Below, in pieces: positions 12,641 through 18,714 of a DNA stretch of 18,714 bases (positions are counted from its first letter, which is position 1; every line of letters starts with the position of its first letter). The notes under the pieces were generated by a model. That model was not told the DNA's origin. It saw only the letters and a program-made list of their open reading frames with translations, and ran no database searches. A program made the position numbers and the translations under genes. Source of the DNA: DAOWGG01 sp965369815. Lineage in GTDB: Bacteria; Patescibacteriota; Gracilibacteria; UM-FILTER-43-11. The stretch spans positions 1 to 18,714 of the forward strand of contig CBDUQS010000024.1 in the NCBI GenBank assembly GCA_965369815.1, written 5' to 3'.

Positions 12641-12668
12641 TTGACAAAATTAAATTATTGTTTATACT
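12641..12668 (+). promoter_or_regulatory. Promoter of the 12692 orphan
   Basis: TTGACA (12641-12646), 16-bp spacer, TATACT (12663-12668). The predicted start leaves about 17 nt before the ATG, with no Shine-Dalgarno motif in it. Confidence 0.6.
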
Positions 12669-12691
12669 TTTAACCTTTAAGTCCAAATTTA

Positions 12692-13357
12692 ATGGGACAG
12701 TTAGACACATTCCTAGGCAGGCATGCGAAAGCTATAATGACTAAGAAGTTTGAACCTGAAGAATTTTTGGTTAGCTATCGTGCGGAGGTTGAAAAAATGA
12801 TTGAAGAGCTTGGTGATGGTTGGAAAAATAGGATTCATTCATATAAATTGGTCCTAAAATTTTTGGAGCATATTATTCAATTAACACCTGATCTAACAAC
12901 TGTTACCGAAATTCTTCTTTTGATGAAACGGGATGATGTGAAAAGGGTATTGGAAGATTGTAGTAAACAAGGTGGACGATCTAATTCTTCGCCAACCATT
13001 CGGGATTTATTTCTTTTTAGGCTTTCAGACTTTGTTGTTGATTTTTATTTAAACTCTAAACCCTTAGATAAGTTGCTATCACCTGAAGAAAGAATGGCTT
13101 TGGCTCAAGAAATTAGAATTGGTGATGGTATGCCTTATGCCGTTTCTGCATTGATACAGAAAGAGGTTGTGAAAGATAATTTTTCAAAAACTAAATTGAT
13201 TAGGGTACTCAATAATTATTTTAATGAGTGTGCGAAAAAAATTGGAAGAAGTGTTGAGCATGAAAGGATTAGACATCATATGCTTAGTGAAGCTAGAGAA
13301 AAAATAGGACAGTGTTTGTCCCCTGTTATTTCGGGTTATGCTAGAGACCATCAATAG
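12692..13357 (+). CDS. Hypothetical helical protein
   Basis: Not a recognised family. The 221-residue product is predicted mostly alpha-helical and soluble, without signal peptide or membrane segment. Readable blocks are an N-terminal MGQLDTFLGRHAKAIMTKKFEPEEFL, a helix pair around EKMIEELGDGWKNRIHSYKLVLKFLEHI, a Ser/Gly-rich break (SKQGGRSNSSP), the segment RDLFLFRLSDFVVDFYLNSKPLDKLLSPEERMALAQEIRIGDGMPYAV, and a basic helical C-terminus with VEHERIRHHMLSEAREKI. It has its own promoter and stands between the two copies of the 45-bp repeat. Its TAG stop overlaps the start of a 25-bp sequence that is repeated in the end of the convergent FkbM gene. Confidence 0.65.
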   Translation: MGQLDTFLGRHAKAIMTKKFEPEEFLVSYRAEVEKMIEELGDGWKNRIHSYKLVLKFLEHIIQLTPDLTTVTEILLLMKRDDVKRVLEDCSKQGGRSNSSPTIRDLFLFRLSDFVVDFYLNSKPLDKLLSPEERMALAQEIRIGDGMPYAVSALIQKEVVKDNFSKTKLIRVLNNYFNECAKKIGRSVEHERIRHHMLSEAREKIGQCLSPVISGYARDHQ

Positions 13358-13380
13358 CCTAATTTCTTCATTTTGTTGTT
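13356..13380. repeat. Diverged duplicate of the FkbM gene 3' end (left flank)
   Basis: These 25 bp match 13433-13457 at 21 positions. On the minus strand they would read NNKMKKLGY followed by TGA, parallel to NNKMKELGF inside the FkbM gene. The pair brackets the family-R repeat, consistent with a duplication made when the element inserted, or with the relic of a second methyltransferase gene end. Confidence 0.6.
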
Positions 13381-13382
13381 AC

Positions 13383-13427
13383 ATCATAACGCGGACTGGA
13401 AAGTCCACATTACGATGAGGTGGCCCA
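13383..13427. repeat. 45-bp repeat, family R, copy 2, overlapping the FkbM gene end
   Basis: Same unit as at 12563-12607 (43 of 45 identical; one change weakens the outer stem from ATCGTAA to ATCATAA). On the minus strand it supplies the last five codons (WATSS) and the TAA stop of the FkbM methyltransferase gene. Confidence 0.85.
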
Positions 13428-14099
13428 CAAGAAGCCTAGCTCCTTCATTTTATTGTTGGGGAATTTTTGAACTTTGTAACCTAGATTTTCCAAGTAGCTT
13501 TTGAGCTTATTGCTATCTTCTCCGTCAATCCAATCGTGATATTCCAGAAAGACTGCATCAATTTTTTTGAATAATTCTTTGGGGGCGGAATATATGATCT
13601 TGAATTCACTGCCTTCACAATCCAATTTTAATAAATCACATCGTTCAATTCGGTTCTTCTGAAAGATCCGTTCCAAGGTAATGGTTTGAACGGATTGAGT
13701 TTCGCCAGTTGGCTCAATGGCTTTTTCCAATGAATGATTCAGATCTTCTTGGCTAACCTGTAATTCCATTTGACCAATCGAATCGCTGACGGCTAGTTGT
13801 TTTGGGTTCACATTTCGGATTCGATTGTTTTTTAGGTTGGTCTTCAAAAGCTCATAGTTGCCACTGTGTGGTTCAAACGTATGAATTGGTACATCTGAAT
13901 TGAGTGTCGCGACCATGAGGCTAAAAAAGCCTAAATGACCTCCAATGTCGATGATTGAATTCTTTGCCTTTTTAATCGTCTCGTCGCAGAAGCGATATTG
14001 ATGGTCTAGGAAGAGTTCATTGGCCACGGCGAAGTCTCCGTCATTTCTGAGTGATAATGTTAATGTCCTTCCGGATGCTTTAATTTCCTTTTGAATCAT
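13410..14099 (-). CDS. FkbM family methyltransferase
   Basis: A 229-residue SAM-dependent methyltransferase of the FkbM type, usually O-methylating sugars, glycans or secondary metabolites; the substrate here is unknown. The SAM-binding loop is IIDIGGHLGFFSL at about 49-61; the acidic residue ending strand 2 is in HTFEPHSGNYELLKTNL at about 77-93; further family blocks are KQLAVSD, the SVQTITLERIF segment, DLLKLDCEGSEF at about 156-167 and the strand VFLEYHDW near 184-191. The C-terminal residues WATSS and the stop are encoded by the family-R repeat, while the preceding NNKMKELGF codons are duplicated downstream. The start is uncertain by a few codons; an ATTATAC just upstream may be a -10 box. 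It is convergent with the 12692 orphan. Confidence 0.9.
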   Translation of the reverse strand: MIQKEIKASGRTLTLSLRNDGDFAVANELFLDHQYRFCDETIKKAKNSIIDIGGHLGFFSLMVATLNSDVPIHTFEPHSGNYELLKTNLKNNRIRNVNPKQLAVSDSIGQMELQVSQEDLNHSLEKAIEPTGETQSVQTITLERIFQKNRIERCDLLKLDCEGSEFKIIYSAPKELFKKIDAVFLEYHDWIDGEDSNKLKSYLENLGYKVQKFPNNKMKELGFLWATSS

Positions 14100-14137
14100 C
14101 GTATAATGAAATTGGCTTACATTTTAACAAAAATATT

Positions 14138-14395
14138 ATGAAAAAGTTACATATATTAGCTTTTGGGTTAACTGCTGGTCTACTTTGGGGGCTTGCCGTT
14201 TTCGGTTTAGCAATCGCTTCTCTTTATTGGGATATAGCAACTCCCATTGTTGAGCTTTTTGGTAGTGGGTACCTTGGCTATAAAGCTACTTGGGGAGGTG
14301 CACTGATTGGTGCCTTAGAAGGATTTTTTGATGTTGGTGTGGGTGGGCTTATTTTTGCGTGGCTGTATAATTTCTTTTCTGAGAAATTCAAGTAG
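14138..14395 (+). CDS. Small two-helix membrane protein (holin-like annotation family)
   Basis: An 85-residue membrane protein with two hydrophobic segments (about residues 5-30 and 51-79) and Gly/aromatic spacing, seen in GLLWGLAVFGLAIASLYW, GSGYLGYKATWGGALIGALEGFFDVGVGGLIFAWLYNFF. Similar short proteins are found in many bacteria and are often labelled bacteriophage holin from their size and topology, but no phage genes surround this one, so a lytic role is doubtful. It starts 38 bp from the divergent FkbM gene; TATAAT at 14102-14107 is a possible -10 box without a clear -35. No Shine-Dalgarno motif is visible. Confidence 0.65.
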   Translation: MKKLHILAFGLTAGLLWGLAVFGLAIASLYWDIATPIVELFGSGYLGYKATWGGALIGALEGFFDVGVGGLIFAWLYNFFSEKFK

Positions 14396-14478
14396 AAGAG
14401 CATATTGAAGGGCTGTTGATGGGCAAATTGACTGTGGATTATTTTCGTACGAAGTGCTGCCTATCGCGAAGCCGCCTT

Positions 14479-15021
14479 TCAATCGCCAATCAACTTGGAG
14501 CACTCTTCATTCATCCATTCCCAGTCGCCGTGCATGGGGGCGTTGATGTGGCCTGCGCCGGGAATTATTTTAAGTGGAACTTCCAAATTTTCTGCTAACG
14601 TTTTAAATTCTTCTTTTAGAATGAAGTTGTCGTTATCAGAACCGATGATCTGTGTGTTTTGATTGCTTAAATCAAGTGTTGGTAGAGGGAAAAAGCTACT
14701 GATTTCCATGATTCCACAATCGTTTAAAGGTGGTGAAACCAAAAAGATTTTTTTTGGTTTCACTTCTGGATGCTTGGCAATATACTGCAGCCATAAACTG
14801 CATCCTAAGCTGTGGGCGGCTATTACTAATTCTGATGAGTTCACTTCTCTTAATTCACTTTCCAAAAAAGGCAGCCATTCGTCTAATTTTGGCTCACTGG
14901 GATTAGGAAATATTGGAAATAAAACATTTCGCCCCTCTTCTTTTAGGTTATTTTCCAAATATCCCTGCCAATGCTCGGGGTGTGTGCCGCCGTAGCCGTG
15001 GAGTAGTAAAAATGTGGGCAT
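14479..15021 (-). CDS. RBBP9/YdeN family serine hydrolase
   Basis: A small alpha/beta hydrolase of 180 residues. The family signatures are present: LLHGYGGTHPEHWQGYL at about 6-22 (oxyanion region with the HW pair), the nucleophile elbow AHSLGC at 69-74 (S71), SDND at 128-131 supplying the acid, and GAGHIN at 155-160 (H158). Length and order match RBBP9-like proteins, which are cytoplasmic serine hydrolases with poorly known substrates. It ends on TGA. It lies 46 bp after TspO on the same strand, and the short leader is filled by a degenerate CGAAA repeat, leaving no Shine-Dalgarno motif; it may share a transcript with TspO and the surface protein. Confidence 0.88.
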   Translation of the reverse strand: MPTFLLLHGYGGTHPEHWQGYLENNLKEEGRNVLFPIFPNPSEPKLDEWLPFLESELREVNSSELVIAAHSLGCSLWLQYIAKHPEVKPKKIFLVSPPLNDCGIMEISSFFPLPTLDLSNQNTQIIGSDNDNFILKEEFKTLAENLEVPLKIIPGAGHINAPMHGDWEWMNEECSKLIGD

Positions 15022-15029
15022 TTTTATAA

Positions 15030-15059
15030 ATTCGAAATTCGAAGCACGAAATCCGAAAG
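15030..15059. repeat. Degenerate TTCGAAATTCGAA/CGAAATCCGAAA tract
   Basis: A short low-complexity tract of CGAAA units between tspO and the RBBP9-like gene, of the same type as the one upstream of pheT (8326-8374), but without the palindromic insert. Confidence 0.5.
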
Positions 15060-15066
15060 TTTTAAA

Positions 15067-15585
15067 TTAAGCATTAAGCACTAAGAAGCTGATATTCAAA
15101 TAGGTGGCGAACAAGATCCAAAGTAAATAAGGCATCAATAAATAAGCGGCTTTATGATTGGCTTTGAAGGCGGATAAAATCATCAGTTCTGCCACGATGA
15201 TCATCCCGATAATCGCGTATAAAGCACCTCCAATCGACTGCTGGGTGAAGAGTAAGTAGGGCCACAGGTAAATCAGTAGTCCATTCACAAAATAGAGGCC
15301 AGTGAAGATTTTTCGCATGCGGTCGTTTTCGTAAAAATTCCACACGTGATAGCCCGCCAATCCAATCAAAACAAATAATGTTGTCCATACAAATGGAACT
15401 ATCCATTCAGGTGGTGTGATGTTTGGCTTGATTAGTGTGTCGTAAAAGGCGCTTCCTTTTTCGTCCATAATATTCCCGCGGAAACCCACAAAGAAAATAA
15501 AGGCAAAAGCAATTAATCCAGAAAATAATTTTTCTTTTTTTGAAGTTTGTTCGCGATTGAGTAAATTTTTAAGCCAAGTAAGCAT
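15067..15585 (-). CDS. tspO: TspO/MBR family membrane protein
   Basis: A 172-residue integral membrane protein of the translocator/benzodiazepine receptor family, which binds tetrapyrroles and related hydrophobic ligands. After a basic N-terminal extension of about 20 residues, five helices can be placed (about 21-39, 61-82, 92-112, 116-138, 144-170). Family hallmarks are the PPEWIVPFVWTTLFVLIGLAGYHVW segment at about 58-82, LWPYLLF in helix 3 (about 107-113), and LLMPYLLWILFATYLN near the end. It starts 26 bp after the SLH/propeller gene on the same strand, so cotranscription is likely. The intervening AT-rich stretch carries short ATTAAT/ATTATGA repeats and no Shine-Dalgarno motif. Confidence 0.92.
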   Translation of the reverse strand: MLTWLKNLLNREQTSKKEKLFSGLIAFAFIFFVGFRGNIMDEKGSAFYDTLIKPNITPPEWIVPFVWTTLFVLIGLAGYHVWNFYENDRMRKIFTGLYFVNGLLIYLWPYLLFTQQSIGGALYAIIGMIIVAELMILSAFKANHKAAYLLMPYLLWILFATYLNISFLVLNA

Positions 15586-15611
15586 ATCAATTAATAATTA
15601 TGAATTATGAG

Positions 15612-18188
15612 TTAATCGATTTTGAGGGAATTTAATTCTTCAATAGAATCGATGTCGTTGGCTTTTACTTTGCCTTGAGAAACAGAATAAAGAACATCGT
15701 CCATGTAGAGCATTCGCTGAATATTGGTGCCGTAACGATAAGGCCAATAATCACCCATTTTCAATAAATCTGCGTCGTCGTAATGAGTTACGCGACCTCT
15801 TTGATTAAAGCCGTCGGTTGTATTTAAGCTATAAACAACAGCTCCTGAGAAAGTGGTTTCGTAGCGGTCATAAGTAGAAACTAAACAACTTCCAAGCCCT
15901 TCACAGTCCTGGGTGCAGATTGCTTCTCCGTCAGGGCCTTCGGTACAAGAAGGAATACATCGTTTCTGGCATCCATTTGGGCAAGTAGTGTATCGGTATT
16001 TGCTGCACTCCAAGCTTTCAGTATCTATTTTTTCTTGAATTCGAATTGGAAAGGCTAGTAGCTCTTTGTCTTTATCGAACAGTAATGCTTTGTGATTGTT
16101 GAGTAGCTCTGAATTCGTTCCACGGTCTCCAATGAATTCGGCGAATTTTTGCTTTGGATTGGCTACGTCGGTTACGTCAAACAATGCCATTTTAAATCCT
16201 TGCATCAATACACGATCTTTATCGGTTTCAATGGTGTCTTTTCCGAATCCAATAATATGATTTTTATCGAATGGATGTAGATAATTGCTGAACCCAGGAA
16301 TCTTTAGCTTCCCTAGAATCTTTGGATTTTCAGGATCTTCTAAATCAATTACAAACAATGGATCGACTTGGCGGAACGTTACCATATATAGGCGGTCTCC
16401 TAGGAATCGTGTGGAGTAAATTTTCTCCCCTGGTGCAATGTCTTCAATCTTTCCGACGGTTTCCATATCCCGGTTTAATACATATACATTGTTACTAGAG
16501 AGGTCACCGTTCCATTGGTTGATTGTTGTGGCGATGCGGAAATGCTCAATGTGGGCGTCCATTGAAAACTGGTTCAAGATTCGTCCTGGCACACTTCCAC
16601 GGGCTTTATAAGTAATGTCTCCGTCTTCTAAGGCGAATCGATAAACCAATGTTTTTGTGTGATCTCGGCTCCAATCCCAATCGGTGTAATGGTCGTAGCT
16701 CACTTGGCTGGTGGCGACGTATAAATGAGTTCGTGAGGAGTAAACATTCTCACTGGAACCAATAAATACTTCACGATCCACTTCACCATCGGCATCATCC
16801 AACGGAATTCCTGCGGTAATTAGGTAGTTTGGTCGAGCATGACCGGGGAAGTAATGAATGTCGGTACATCCCACCATTTTTTCAGCTTCATTATCTCCAT
16901 CTTGGAATTGTGGCAATAAATCTTCACCCGTTCTCACATCATCCATGAGCCATACGTTGGGTCGGTCGTTGAGCACTAAATAGAGTTTGTCGTTGATTCG
17001 ACGTGAGGTGTTGTAGTTTCCGTCGAACGTTAATTTTCGCTCTTCTTTTGGGTTGCTTCGGTCGCTTACATCCAAAATAAATACTTTGGTTCGTGATCCA
17101 TTTCGGTAGTAATGTCGTGGGGCGATCATTGCTTTAACCATTGGCTCGCTGTAGCGCGTCCAGCTTTGCCCGATGACAACTAGTTGATCTCCATTAATAA
17201 ACATATCTCGTGGGTTGAATCCTTCGTCATCGAAATCGATGCTTGCCACTTCTTTCATATTGCTTGCTGGAAAAGCTTCAATAATTCGAACCGTATCCCC
17301 TTTAATAAGGTAAATGTATTTTCCATCATTCTTTATAATGTCTGCTTCATCTACGCCACGTACTTGCGTGTTGGTTTCTGAAAAGTCAGATGCTTCTACG
17401 GGTGCTGCATCATCGGCCATCATAGCTCCTGCGGTGGATTTCGACATGGTTCTTGGCATCGCCATTACCGCTTCTTCCATTACCATATCGTCGAACATAA
17501 TTTCTGGCGTACCATATCGGTATTGAAAGCTTTGGTCGGCTTTGAATTTTTCTTGTAAGGCGGCGCAAGATTTAATAGCGGGGAATTCTTGAGTTATTGA
17601 TTCATAATCCTGAGACACCTTATCAGTCACTTTTTCTTCCAGTCTCCAAATCACTTCCGCCATTTCTCCTCGTGAAAGGTCTTTATCAAAAAATTGAACG
17701 GTGGTTGGAATGGCTTTTTTCTTTTCAAGGCCTTTCACAAATCCGGCGAACCATTCTCCATTCGTTCCAGTTGTATCTTCACTGACGTCGAGAGATTTAG
17801 TAATTATCTTACTGGCTTCCGCAAAATTAATATTATCCCCTGGTTTGAAAGTTCCATCAGGATTTCCCTTCACCCATCCTAGCTTTTTGGCGGTACATAT
17901 ATATTTAGCAAACCATTGGTTCTTCACATCTGGGAAACAATTACTTCCAGTTGGATTATCCACCTGACTGGAAACAATGATTTTCATGAATTCTGCACGG
18001 TTGATGCGATTTTCGGGTTTGTATTCTCCACTCTCATATCCTTCAACAACCTTATTATTTTCCAAATATTCAATCGCCTCCTGATTCAAATGCATTTCGT
18101 GTACATCGTTGAACGTTTGGGCATTTGTGGTATTAAAAAAAGCAAGTAGTAGGCCGACTGCCATACTTGTGGTCATCAGTTTTTTCAT
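15612..18188 (-). CDS. S-layer-homology protein with C-terminal beta-propeller domain
   Basis: An 858-residue secreted surface protein. A signal peptide covers residues 1-23 (core MAVGLLLAFFNTTNA). Three SLH repeats follow at about 25-72 (FNDV, YKPENRINRAEFMKII), 83-133 (FPDV, FKPGDNINFAEASKII) and 145-185 (DLSRGEMAEVIWRL), which should anchor it to the cell-wall polymer. After a linker with a Met/Ala-rich stretch comes the large Beta_propel-type domain (from about ETNTQVRGVDEADIIKNDGKYIYLI), with repeated blades such as VFILDVSDRSNPKEERKLTF, LFVIDLEDPENPKILGKLKI and MALFDVTDVANPKQKFAEF. A cysteine-rich insert near residues 728-767 (CPNGCQKRCIPSC and nearby, eight Cys) interrupts one blade. 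Its ligand is unknown. An extended -10 promoter lies upstream. Confidence 0.88.
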   Translation of the reverse strand: MKKLMTTSMAVGLLLAFFNTTNAQTFNDVHEMHLNQEAIEYLENNKVVEGYESGEYKPENRINRAEFMKIIVSSQVDNPTGSNCFPDVKNQWFAKYICTAKKLGWVKGNPDGTFKPGDNINFAEASKIITKSLDVSEDTTGTNGEWFAGFVKGLEKKKAIPTTVQFFDKDLSRGEMAEVIWRLEEKVTDKVSQDYESITQEFPAIKSCAALQEKFKADQSFQYRYGTPEIMFDDMVMEEAVMAMPRTMSKSTAGAMMADDAAPVEASDFSETNTQVRGVDEADIIKNDGKYIYLIKGDTVRIIEAFPASNMKEVASIDFDDEGFNPRDMFINGDQLVVIGQSWTRYSEPMVKAMIAPRHYYRNGSRTKVFILDVSDRSNPKEERKLTFDGNYNTSRRINDKLYLVLNDRPNVWLMDDVRTGEDLLPQFQDGDNEAEKMVGCTDIHYFPGHARPNYLITAGIPLDDADGEVDREVFIGSSENVYSSRTHLYVATSQVSYDHYTDWDWSRDHTKTLVYRFALEDGDITYKARGSVPGRILNQFSMDAHIEHFRIATTINQWNGDLSSNNVYVLNRDMETVGKIEDIAPGEKIYSTRFLGDRLYMVTFRQVDPLFVIDLEDPENPKILGKLKIPGFSNYLHPFDKNHIIGFGKDTIETDKDRVLMQGFKMALFDVTDVANPKQKFAEFIGDRGTNSELLNNHKALLFDKDKELLAFPIRIQEKIDTESLECSKYRYTTCPNGCQKRCIPSCTEGPDGEAICTQDCEGLGSCLVSTYDRYETTFSGAVVYSLNTTDGFNQRGRVTHYDDADLLKMGDYWPYRYGTNIQRMLYMDDVLYSVSQGKVKANDIDSIEELNSLKID

Positions 18189-18214
18189 GGGTTTGATGGT
18201 TAAAGACAGAAATG

Positions 18215-18223
18215 ATTATAGCA
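18215..18223 (-). promoter_or_regulatory. Extended -10 promoter of the SLH/propeller gene
   Basis: On the minus strand TGC immediately precedes TATAAT (18220-18215), an extended -10 element; no good -35 box is present at 17 bp. The start near 18208 leaves a leader of about 20 nt without a Shine-Dalgarno motif. The MITE-like element at 18238-18321 begins 15 bp upstream of it. Confidence 0.5.
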
Positions 18224-18237
18224 TTAATCGACTTGAT

Positions 18238-18321
18238 TCCTACCCCCACCGTCACTGCGTGTCGGCTCCCCCTTAATTAAGGGGGAGTACCCCGCTTTTA
18301 GCGGGGGGGGAGGGGGTAGGA
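18238..18321. repeat. 84-bp MITE-like element with terminal and nested inverted repeats
   Basis: TCCTACCCCC (18238-18247) and GGGGGTAGGA (18312-18321) are perfect 10-bp terminal inverted repeats. Inside lie a 22-bp perfect palindrome (18266-18287, CTCCCCC arms around TTAATTAA) and CCCCGC-TTTTA-GCGGGG (18290-18306). There is no ORF. The structure fits a non-autonomous palindromic element; no clear target duplication is visible. Confidence 0.6.
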
Positions 18322-18334
18322 TATTCAGAATAAC

Positions 18335-18386
18335 AAAAAACCCGCTAGGTCCTTCGCTAATGCTCAGGATGACAGGCGGGTTTTGA
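18335..18386 (-). terminator. Bidirectional terminator of the SWIB gene with an embedded repeat
   Basis: AAAACCCGC (18337-18345) pairs with GCGGGTTTT (18376-18384). Read on the minus strand it follows the SWIB gene by about 15 bp and ends in a T6 run; on the plus strand it also has T4. The loop carries the widely seen repeat GTCATCCTGAGC...GAAGGACC (minus strand), with its own TCCT/AGGA pairing. The element at 2607-2674 has a similar nested design. Confidence 0.7.
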
Positions 18387-18399
18387 TTGTAATTAGCAA

Positions 18400-18657
18400 T
18401 TAGCTAAGGTGTTTGAAAACAAGTTTAGTCATTTCAAACATGTTTACCTTACCTTTACCACCGAATACTGCTTTAAGATCAGCATCAGCGTGGATCATGC
18501 GTTTTTCTTTAGGATCCTGAAGTTTGTTCTTTTTGATGTATACCCAAAGTTTTTTGATAACTTCAGTACGAGGCATTGGTCCTTTACCGACCACTTTAGC
18601 CAATTCATCAGACACATTCATGGGTTTCATGAAAGCTGGATTAGGTTTTCGAGCCAT
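18400..18657 (-). CDS. SWIB/MDM2 domain protein
   Basis: An 85-residue protein that is almost entirely one SWIB/MDM2 domain: PMNVSDELAKVVGKGPMPRTEVIKKLWVYIKKNKLQDP at about 12-49, then the typical KRMIHADADLKAVFGGKGKVNMFEMTKLVFKHL. In eukaryotes this fold is part of SWI/SNF remodellers and MDM2; short stand-alone versions occur in Chlamydiae and several other bacteria, including CPR genomes, and are thought to be nucleoid- or DNA-associated, though the bacterial role is not settled. The N-terminus MARKPNPAF is basic. There is no signal peptide. A strong terminator follows. Upstream, TAATAATAATATT directly before the ATG may include a -10 box, again implying a very short leader. Confidence 0.92.
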   Translation of the reverse strand: MARKPNPAFMKPMNVSDELAKVVGKGPMPRTEVIKKLWVYIKKNKLQDPKEKRMIHADADLKAVFGGKGKVNMFEMTKLVFKHLS

Positions 18658-18714
18658 AATATTATTATTAAGAAATAAACCGTAACTATTCTACTCTGGG
18701 TTGGGAGGGAAGTA

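Noticed and set aside
14138..14395. Holin-like protein as a sign of a prophage
   Set aside because: No other phage gene, integrase or attachment site is visible nearby; the label rests on size and topology only.
14416..14598. 60-residue plus-strand open frame
   Set aside because: It runs opposite the 3' part of the RBBP9-like gene and has no coding signature.
15030..15059. CGAAA tract as a CRISPR-like array
   Set aside because: Units are short, degenerate and without regular spacers.

Overview
The window looks like a chromosome segment of a small-genome, AT-rich uncultivated bacterium, most plausibly a Candidate Phyla Radiation (Patescibacteria) member such as a Peregrinibacteria-like lineage. 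This is inferred from the gene mix (stand-alone SWIB protein, PolX without its PHP domain, SLH plus beta-propeller surface protein, TspO, VTC/DUF4956 pair), the near absence of Shine-Dalgarno sequences and the many short palindromic repeats. TGA acts as a stop (rdgB and the RBBP9-like gene end on it), so the code is standard and not the UGA-Gly code of Gracilibacteria/SR1. No tRNA, rRNA, CRISPR array or transposase gene was seen.

Layout. 22-1968 (minus): VTC-domain protein, DUF4956 membrane protein and rdgB. 2186-2608 (plus): a more GC-rich secreted orphan, followed by a terminator carrying a palindromic repeat. 2676-4900 (minus): a shikimate-pathway operon of aroB and aroF behind a phenylalanine leader peptide and attenuator. 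4986-5864 (plus): a Tat-exported alpha/beta hydrolase transcribed divergently from that operon. 5861-8278 (minus): pheT. 8406-9329: two divergent orphans sharing a promoter region. About 9333-9514: a possible 6S-like structured RNA. 9557-10516 (minus): short PolX. 10603-12561 (plus): a GNAT acetyltransferase and a thioredoxin-DsbD/CcdA fusion. 12692-14395: an orphan, an FkbM methyltransferase and a small membrane protein. 14479-18188 (minus): RBBP9-like hydrolase, TspO and a large SLH/beta-propeller surface protein. 18400-18657 (minus): SWIB protein.

The most striking system is the leader of aroF. A 15-codon ORF, MNKQSFFFGFYFETR, has five Phe codons and one Tyr codon in its middle, and its stop codon lies in the loop of the first of three mutually exclusive hairpins; the last is an intrinsic terminator 35 nt before aroF. 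This is the classical ribosome-stalling attenuator design, apparently with an (almost) leaderless leader peptide, so first-step aromatic synthesis would follow Phe-tRNA charging. The divergent promoters of this leader and of the hydrolase flank and overlap an 8-bp inverted repeat that could be an operator.

A second theme is small palindromic repeats of several families in intergenic gaps, in terminators and inside genes: one lies in frame in polX, and one forms the last codons and stop of the FkbM gene and is flanked by a diverged 25-bp duplication. A third theme is leaderless expression: several strong promoters have a -10 box ending only 6-8 nt before the start codon.
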